Part shown: positions 48,319 to 64,000 of the stretch, in pieces
Layout: each line of letters opens with the position of its first letter
Position numbering within the stretch: the first letter of the stretch is position 1
Assembly (NCBI GenBank): GCA_013397435.1
Contig: VZRG01000164.1
Coordinates: forward strand, 763,042 to 827,041
Length of the DNA: 64,000 nucleotides
From: Erythrocercus mccallii
Taxonomy: Eukaryota; Chordata; Aves; Passeriformes; Dicruridae
Direction of reading: 5' to 3'
Notes under the pieces: model-generated
What the model saw: only the letters and a program-made list of their open reading frames with translations
Told to the model about the DNA's origin: nothing
The model's database searches: none
Position numbers and translations under genes: made by a program

Positions 48319-48804
48319 TGTCAAAGTTTGCAAAAAAAAAATAAACTGCATTCACTTTAAGTTTTCTTTACAAGTGAAGCAACAAGAATTATAAGTTATA
48401 TAATTTTTTTATAACAACAAGAAAATTATTCTAATTTTTAAGTTAATTTGCTGGTATGCACGTACTTGGCAACAAAGTTTGATTTTCTCTCTATTTCTTT
48501 TACAGCAAGGATAAATAAAGCTTTTACATGTATTATCACAGGCTTGTCCTTCCCAACAGATCCACTTTCCAATTCACAGAAAAGTGAGTTTTATATCCAG
48601 CAATGCATAACTAAGCAAAACCTAACTGAAGTCCATTCAGCACATTCAGTTCCCAAGGAACAGTGACATAAATGATTAATTTCCACTGACAAACGGAATG
48701 CTGTAAGTTATTCTGAGGCAGAAGACCTCTAATGCACAGAAGTCATAACCGTGACTGGATCTGTATAAAGGCCTTCTCCTTCTCTAAGACATGAGACGGA
48801 GAGT

Positions 48805-57429
<8,625 letters not shown>

Positions 57430-57600
57430 GTATTTTTTATACCTAGAATTATATTTTAAAAAAAAGTAAGTGCATCAGAATAGTGCCATCTGTAAAGCTG
57501 AAAGCATTAACAGAGAGAGAAATCTGCTGTATTGATGATAACTACCATGACTGTTAAATTCCCCAAATAATCCAGCCATGCTACAGCTTTTATAACTGGA

Positions 57601-57654
57601 GCAAAAGGAGCAAAAGGAGCAAAAGGAGCAAAAGGAGCAAAAGGAGCAAAAGGA
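57601..57654 (+). repeat. 9-bp minisatellite, six perfect copies
   Basis: Unit GCAAAAGGA repeated six times without mismatch, followed by GCATCT. It lies about 160 bases 5' of the first UPP1 coding exon, in the intron. The minus strand reads as a CSF tripeptide repeat in a spurious ORF. Perfect copies suggest recent expansion and likely length polymorphism. Confidence 0.95.
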
Positions 57655-59284
57655 GCATCTACAGTTTTTACAGCTGAGCGTCACCACTTTTAAACCTCTC
57701 AAGCCTAAATTAATCCCTTGCTATTGCAACCCCCATCTCATCACTATCTGTGTTCTGTGTGGTATGAACAGCGGCAGGTTCACCAGCCACAGAGAGGCAA
57801 GTATCATTGCTAACTCACCCACTTCCACACCTCCCACACCAACTGTGGCTGCTGAACCAGCTTCAGTCCCACCTTTGGCTCTAGGAGGCCTCCAAAGCTC
57901 AGCTCTGTCAGACACCTGAAACCCAAGTCCAGGAAGCATCTTACTCATAATATCCTCCTCATTAAACTCCTCCTACTGACCTTAAGTGCACTTCTTTCTC
58001 CAGCATAAAGCAAGGAACATGAAACTAAAACATTACTTCAAAAAGCCACAGCTCTCCAGTTTATCATCTATCCTGAATACATATTTTTTCTGATCCATTA
58101 CCTTAACCTCCATGGAAAACCTTCTCCTTTCTGCATTCTTTGCATTTAAATAGACAAACATATCACTGAGGCTTTCATGCTGGTCCGAGGACAGAATTAT
58201 AATTATAAATGATTAATTTGTTATTATTTTCAGAAGTGACTAAGGCTATGTGCCAAAGTTGGTACTTTCTGGGAATGCCCTTATGGGAAGTACTGAATCA
58301 TAAAGTTTTGCTCTACCCTCCACTAAGAAGGGCTTGACAGCACAGAGATTATAACAGACAGGACTGTAATCCTTAAAAACTCCAGGATTACATCACAAGG
58401 AAACAGAAAGAAATCTGTCTTGCAACAGAATTACATCACATGTGAATTTCTAGCGAAGTGCACAATCTAACAGAATAAACAAGAGACCTGCCTGTTAAAA
58501 GCCATTGAATAATGGAAATATAATAAAATTAGTTTTCTTCATTTAAAATACCAACCTTTATTAAGTAGACCCAAACTTCACATATACTAGGTATACTAAA
58601 TGTACACAACCATCTGTGGTCGAGGAGGTGAAGTATAAAAGTTGCATTTATAATCAACTACACTTCCTTATGGTGGTATGAAGTATAGTCAGATACGACT
58701 GGGCATCGCCATTATATCACACATTACAGGAAAAAGACATAATTTCTTCCTACAGTGCCATGAGTCCTGATGAAGAGGAGTTAGAAGCTTAGAAGAAGAA
58801 ACAGCAAAGTGTTTTTTATCTATCAGGAAGAAAAATGCCTCCAAATAAACCAAGGATATTCATTCAGCTCTTGTTCACCGTATTAAGCATCCATGCGATT
58901 TTAAAGTGCTCTTCCTTCTGATCCCCTAAGTAATCACAGATTATACACTTCAAAAAGCTGAGAACAAAGTTCTGACAGTTCAAAGGTCCAGCATACCCCC
59001 CACCCAAGAGCACCCAGCTGGAGGTGTATTGGCAGGAATTGAAGGAAGCAGTGAGCATAAAGCAGCTTTTCCATAGCAGACCCTGACAGCAATCAGGTAG
59101 TAGCTGACAAATAACCAGTTAATGTAAAACCACAAAACTCTCACACACAAATGGAAATTTTTACAAACATGTCAAAAGTTTCTGCAGTCTTCCTCAGCCG
59201 AAGTTAAAACTGATGTTCTACAATAATGTGCTCCCAGCAGGACTCAGATGAAGAAAGGGTGCAGCCTGTTTTAAGGTGCGTACA

Positions 59285-59560
59285 CATTTTAGAACGATTT
59301 GGGTTGGAAGGAATGCTAAAGATCACCTGGTTCCAACCCTTCTGCCATGGGTAGGAACACCTTTCACTAGACCAGATAGCTCAGAGCTCCATGCAGCCTG
59401 TCCTTTAACACTGCCAGGGATGGGGCATCCACAACTTCTCTGAGCAACCTGTTTCAGTATCTCACCATCCTTAGAGTAAAGAATTTCTTCCTAGTATCTT
59501 ATCTAAGCATCTAAATCCTCAGAGTAGTGCTTTAAACTCATGCAGAATCCACTTTAATTG
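59285..59560 (-). mobile_element. CR1 LINE, truncated 3' end
   Basis: The plus strand shows TTTGGGTTGGAAGGAATGCT, TGCCATGGGTAGGAACACC, GGGATGGGGCATCCACAACT and TAAAGAATTTCTTCCTAG. These are the reverse complement of the avian CR1 3' region. It sits in the UPP1 5' intron, immediately downstream of the CpG island. Confidence 0.9.
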
Positions 59561-59604
59561 CCACCTCTCTTTTCCCCCCGCCACCCGTCATTTTTGAAGG
59601 AAGC

Positions 59605-60238
59605 CCACAGTCAATGGTTTCTGCGGGGAAAGGCTCTTGCTCCGTGTTGATCCATCCTGGAAAAGCTGGGGTCGCTGCAAGATTCATTTTATCCTGCTGG
59701 TCCCCTCGCTGCTGGCGGAGCGCTCCCCCGGCTCCGCAGACAGAGCCAGCGGCCCCGTCCGCCCGGACTCCGCGGCACCGACGAAACGAGCGCTCGACCG
59801 GAGCGACTCCTGCGGCCGCCCCTCCGCTTCCCTACTCACTCTCCGCCCGCGGTCCGGCCACTGGGGCTGGGAGACACGGCGAGCACCCCACCATCCACCC
59901 GGGAGCGGACCGCGGGCTGCCGGGGAGACCGGCGAGACGCGGTTCTCACCGGGAGCAGCGGGATCCGCCGCTGGGACACGAGGAGAGCTGCTCGCTGTTC
60001 CCGGACGGGCTGCGGGGTGCCCGGCCGAGCCACCTCCCGCCAGCGGCGGCACCGCCCCGCCCCGGGCCCGGTTAACTCCCTGCGCGCCGGGAAGGCTGCG
60101 GGAAGCGCCGTGTTCCGGGGCGGGCACAGGGCGAGGCTGTGGCAGTGATGCTGGGGCCGGTGCGGATGCAGCCGCCGTGCTGGGGCTCCGGGCCTCGGTG
60201 GGAGAGCTGCTGCCAAGGGCACGGGCGTTCGGGAAGGC
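59605..60238 (-). promoter_or_regulatory. CpG island, likely UPP1 promoter
   Basis: A sharp switch from AT-rich flanks to strongly GC-rich, CpG-dense sequence, unique in the window. It lies 2.2-2.8 kb upstream of the first UPP1 coding exon, as expected for a promoter with a non-coding first exon. Several overlapping long open frames on both strands here are composition artefacts. The island could also drive a divergent plus-strand transcript; nothing supports or excludes that. Confidence 0.8.
59950..60110 (-). other. possible UPP1 non-coding first exon
   Basis: Inside the CpG island a strong donor (CCCG|GTGAGAACC) ends at 59950 on the minus strand; a second good donor (GGAGA|GTGAGTAGG) follows at 59840. 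Either could splice to the acceptor at 57443. The 5' end is a guess. Confidence 0.3.
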
Positions 60239-60242
60239 CTTA

Positions 60243-60464
60243 TCATAGAGATAGAGATGATAGAGAGATGAGATTAGAGATAAGAGATAGAGATAGAGAT
60301 ATGAGAGAGATGAGAGAGATAGATTAGAGACAGAGATAGATAGATGATAGATGATAGATTAGATAGATAGATAGATAGATAGATAGATGATAGATAGATA
60401 GGTAGATAGATAGATAGATAGATAGACAGACGATGGGTAGATAGGTAGATAGGTAGATAGATAG

Positions 60465-60516
<52 letters not shown>

Positions 60517-60530
60517 GGATGATAGATATG
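60243..60530. repeat. GATA/TAGA tetranucleotide microsatellite
   Basis: About 290 bases of GATA-type repeats. The left end is degenerate (GAGATAGAGAT). There are near-perfect TAGA blocks at about 60361-60390 and 60468-60513, with short interruptions between. Each AGATAG unit fits the WGATAR core bound by GATA factors. It lies directly 5' of the CpG island. Confidence 0.97.
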
Positions 60531-62959
60531 CAGATGCGGACATGGATACGGATGCACACGCAGGTGTCGGCCGAGGATGGCGGAGTCGGGTCGGTTCCTG
60601 TGTCTGCCCTTCTGTGTGTCGGTGCACACACACTCTCGTGGGCATGTGGGCACGGTAAACACCGTGCGAGAAAAGAGCAGAGACATTTTCGGCTACTGGA
60701 AGCGTAAATTTAACATTGTTCATACAGTAACTGAAAACCCAAAAAGTAATCAAAACCCACAATCCTGCAATGCAATTTTTAAAGTGAGTTTTCATACCAG
60801 AACCACACAGGAGTTTGTCATAGTAGGAAATACTTGGCAGAAACTAAAATCATCCTGGTAGAGAATTTTCTGTGCCTCAGGACAGTAAACACATTAGGCA
60901 CAAGGTGTTGCCAAGATGTATTTATTCCAAAATCACGTATTGGGCATTTAGAATAAAATTTATTCATATCCTGTCTCACACCAGAGGACTTTGTACGGGA
61001 CTGTAAGAGAGAGAAATCCCTTGCACAGTTGCATTTCTAGGCATAAACAACATGCAACAGGAATTGCTCAACAAACTCAGAAAAATGCCACCTGTTCAGC
61101 TTGTTTAGATTTCCAATGGGTGAAACAGAAGGACAGGTTCCCAATCCAGCTTCCATTTTCCTGTTCTTTAAATATTTGTCAAGCCTTCCAAGCTATAGTA
61201 CTGGACAAACACCTTAGAAGAGTATTTAATTCCATGGAAGAGTTTTCCTTTCAACAGGTATATTACTTACCTCTTCATCTCAGGGTCCAGTGAAAAGTCT
61301 GCTTTAGCTTTCAGGTTGTTTTCTATTCAGCTATATATTAAGAGAATAATCAATGTAAATTGCTTTTTTGTAAATAATAAGGTTACTATAGTTACCTTGT
61401 CTGAAATGTTCAATAAATTATGGATTTCTATGAGTCTAATAATTTGTGGTAACCTTTGCTCTCAGTTATCGCTGGAAAACTTTCAATCTCCTTTTAGCTT
61501 CCTGGTTTTGTAGTGAAGTGTTTGGTTTTTCATTCCATTTTGTATTTTAGTGGGAAGGATACTAATGCTGTTTAGAAGGGTGAAAAATACACAGCTACAT
61601 ACTGGGATAATAACAACAATATGCAACTAGTTACTGCTTTTAGGTTTTTATTTTGCATGGATGAAAATTTGAGCTATGGAAAATAAGGCTGTCTGTCATA
61701 ATCAAACGTATTCTCCCTTGTGCTCACCATAAACTATTTTTACAGTCAATTCGTCAAATAATTCAGTGCAGCTGTTTTGCTCACTTCATTTTGATTCTTC
61801 AGTTACTCTGGATGTTTTGTTCATGACAACTATTAATAGAAGGACAAAATGTGCTAAGTCTGAACTTCTGTATTTCTGTTTCTAGCTTTTTCTCCCACAC
61901 TATAATATGTAACTACATTCTGAAAAATTATCTGCAGAAAAGAGCGAGAGCAGAATATGAAGCTATTTATTTAGAGAAAGAAATTGGGCTTTATCCTATA
62001 TCTTTTACAACTCAGCCTGCATATTCAGTACAGATAATAGTATTTAAGAAATAGGTAAGCCAAAATCAATGGAATTTTAGATGCTTCAGAAGCACATGGG
62101 TCAATTGAATTTTTGTTTGTATTGCTACACAGAGAAAGTTAATGCATATGTACCCTTGATCTCTGAAAGTATTTTTATATTTTAGTCTAGTCCAAAAAGA
62201 CAGAAGTGGTTAGAATTATATATTAGTCTTCACTACAATGAAATGGCTATATATAAAAGGAAAATTATTGCCCGGTCACTAAACTGCCAATTCCTTTATC
62301 AGGAATTCTCTTTCAGAAACATTCACATGCTCAGTATACTTGGATGCAATTCCTAAAATGTAATTGCACTTTTATCTTTGGGCTTGCAAAGCAATCAGCA
62401 TTCAACTAAAAAAAAAATCTCACTACTTAAAAGCATTCAGGGCAGAAATAGAGCACAAGGCAATGAAACAAATGTTTCAGCATTTAAAACAATAAGGCAA
62501 GATTTTGTACTAAGCACCCAGCTTTTGACTTTGGCATTTCTCTGAAAAACAGAAATGGAAAACCAGAAGCTTCCACTGCTTTTACATGGAACTGTTGATG
62601 ACTTTGAAAACTGACAGCTGCATGACTGCATTGACTCAGAAGTAAATAGAATAATGTCATAACTGCGATAAGGTGAATTGAAGGAGCACACTTCCATCCT
62701 TAGGTTCAGCTGGAGCTTTTTGATTTGTTACACCACTTCGACTCCATGTCCCATAGAGAACAGACAAGTTACGTGTCTGCTGCAGCTCTCTGTTTTTCTG
62801 AATGCACAAACAGATTCCAGGATCACCCTCCTGGTCTTGTGAAAATCTCAGGCTGTTAATATTCTAACTCACAGTATTCAAACTGTGATCCATTCAGACT
62901 CCATTGATCAACAGTGCAAATCAAACCTCTCCTTGGCTTGACAAAGGAAAGCTGAATAC
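60531..62959. other. intergenic, nothing recognised
   Basis: Up to about 60670 the sequence stays CpG-containing and includes a short GCACGGT/ACCGTGC hairpin. After that it is AT-rich with short open frames only. Confidence 0.55.
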
Positions 62960-63390
62960 CCATTAATGGCAATCATTTAAGTTGTAAAAGACCACCAAGA
63001 TCACCAAGTCCAATGTTTCTGTGAACACCACCTTGTCAACTAAGCCATAGCACTGTCATGGACATCTGTTTCTTGAACACTTCTAAGGATGGTGACTCCA
63101 TCGCTTCCCTGGACAGCCCATTCCAATGCTTAACCTCCCTTTCAGTGAAGAAATAATTCCTGATGTCCGACCTGAATCTCCCCTGGCAGTTTCCTGTCAT
63201 TCTGTCACTGGTTGGCTGGGTGAGACCAACTCGCACCTGGCTACACCCTCCTTTCACGCAGTTGTAGAGAGTGGTAAGGTCACCCCTGAGCCTCCTTTCT
63301 CCAGGCTAAACAAGCCCAGCTCCCTCAGCTGCTCCTCATAGGACTTAACTCTCTAGAACCTCCACCAGCTCTGTTGCCCTTTACTGGAGT
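62960..63390 (-). mobile_element. CR1 LINE, truncated, distinct subfamily
   Basis: The plus strand carries AAGACCACCAAGATCACCAA, GGTGACTCCATC, CTTCCCTGGACAGCCCATTC, CTGATGTCCGACCTGAATCT, GGCTAAACAAGCCCAGCTC and ending CCAGCTCTGTTGCCC. These are the reverse complement of a CR1 3' region of a different type from the other two. It is longer (about 430 bases) and 5' truncated. Confidence 0.9.
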
Positions 63391-64000
63391 CACTACTACA
63401 ATTTGTGTTCTATGTTATTTTCTCTCTTCTGTCCTGCTGGGAAGGAGAGTGATAGAGAGTCTTGGCACCTGGAGTCCAGCCAAGGTCAACTCACCACAGC
63501 TGGTCAGGTTTTAATGCTATGAGCTGCAACTCTGGCATCCCCTGATAAGCTAGCCTAGAAAACTGGATTTCCCCAAAAGCTCTACCTTCACAGAAAAATA
63601 ATCGTTTCAACGTATCTGGACATAATCCACAACACAAATTGTAAGTGAAAACAGATATAAGGTAAGTAATCTCTCACACCACTAACGTTACAGTTTGATG
63701 TAAGCTTTTTTATATTTAGAAAAATTTGCTGAGTAACCAATAACTGAACATTTAAGCATTTGCATATGTTTTAGCCTTTTATTTTTAAATACAACTTAGT
63801 ATTATTAAATTCAACTTAGTTGAATTGTTCAAAATAATGGATAGCAAAGATGGACTCAGGTGCTAGGTCTAACAACATCAACAGCAAAATTTCTACAGTT
63901 TAATGAAAATTTTGAGGGTTCAGATTAGCAATAGTTTACCTATTTCCAATCAATTTTTACATCAAGGTTCTAAAGAAGAGCAGTATTAAACCAAATACTC
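63391..64000. other. intergenic, nothing recognised
   Basis: AT-rich sequence after the CR1 fragment; no exon or repeat family seen. Confidence 0.55.

Noticed and set aside
59614..60248. Overlapping open frames of 136-203 codons on both strands in GC-rich DNA
   Set aside because: CpG-island composition lowers stop frequency in all frames; Arg/Pro/Gly/Ala-rich products, no family motif.
60274..60795. 173-codon minus-strand frame rich in IYLS repeats
   Set aside because: Translation of the GATA microsatellite.
63036..63257. 73-codon minus-strand frame resembling many GenBank translations
   Set aside because: Part of the CR1 3' region; not a host gene and too truncated to be a functional LINE frame.

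Overview
The window is a piece of a vertebrate, almost certainly avian, nuclear genome. The evidence is intron-split genes with GT-AG boundaries, AT-rich introns, a single CpG island, and three truncated CR1 LINEs of the kind that dominate bird genomes. There are no operons, CRISPR arrays or bacterial features.

Two genes are supported, both on the minus strand and arranged head to tail. (1) UPP1 (uridine phosphorylase 1) has seven coding exons between 57429 and 48805. They join in frame to a 313-residue protein with all the catalytic residues I know from the human enzyme. A CpG island at about 59.6-60.2 kb is the likely promoter, followed upstream by a long GATA-type tetranucleotide repeat. 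(2) ABCA13 starts at 40878 (first exon [16 protein letters not shown]...) and runs down to 2004, then leaves the left edge of the window. Seventeen exons are recognised and one more is tentative. They include one uninterrupted 4,704-bp exon (17662 to 12959), the equivalent of the giant exon of human ABCA13. Only the N-terminal tail, the first membrane helix and part of the huge extracellular domain lie here; the ATPase domains and the remaining membrane segments lie beyond the window. The UPP1-then-ABCA13 order on one strand matches human 7p12, which supports orthology for both.

Layout: 1-40.9 kb ABCA13 exons and introns; 40.9-48.3 kb intergenic; 48.3-57.4 kb UPP1 coding exons; 57.4-59.9 kb UPP1 5' intron with a 9-bp minisatellite and a CR1; 59.6-60.2 kb CpG island; 60.24-60.53 kb GATA repeat; 60.5-64 kb intergenic with a CR1 at 62.96-63.39 kb. 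Other non-coding structure includes a purine-rich 19-bp minisatellite in ABCA13 intron 6, another CR1 in intron 3, and two perfect inverted repeats (14-bp and 12-bp arms).

The genes have unrelated roles: cytosolic pyrimidine salvage, and a very large ABC-A lipid-transporter-family protein. Their linkage looks like inherited synteny, not functional cooperation. The most interesting biology is in ABCA13. Compared with the human protein as I remember it, this copy seems to lack the counterpart of the 1.7-kb exon 18 and about 220 residues ahead of the giant exon. Reading-frame phase shows that at least one short exon must lie between 12959 and 9736, and a phase-compatible candidate is at 11642-11554. 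I found no wholly new system.
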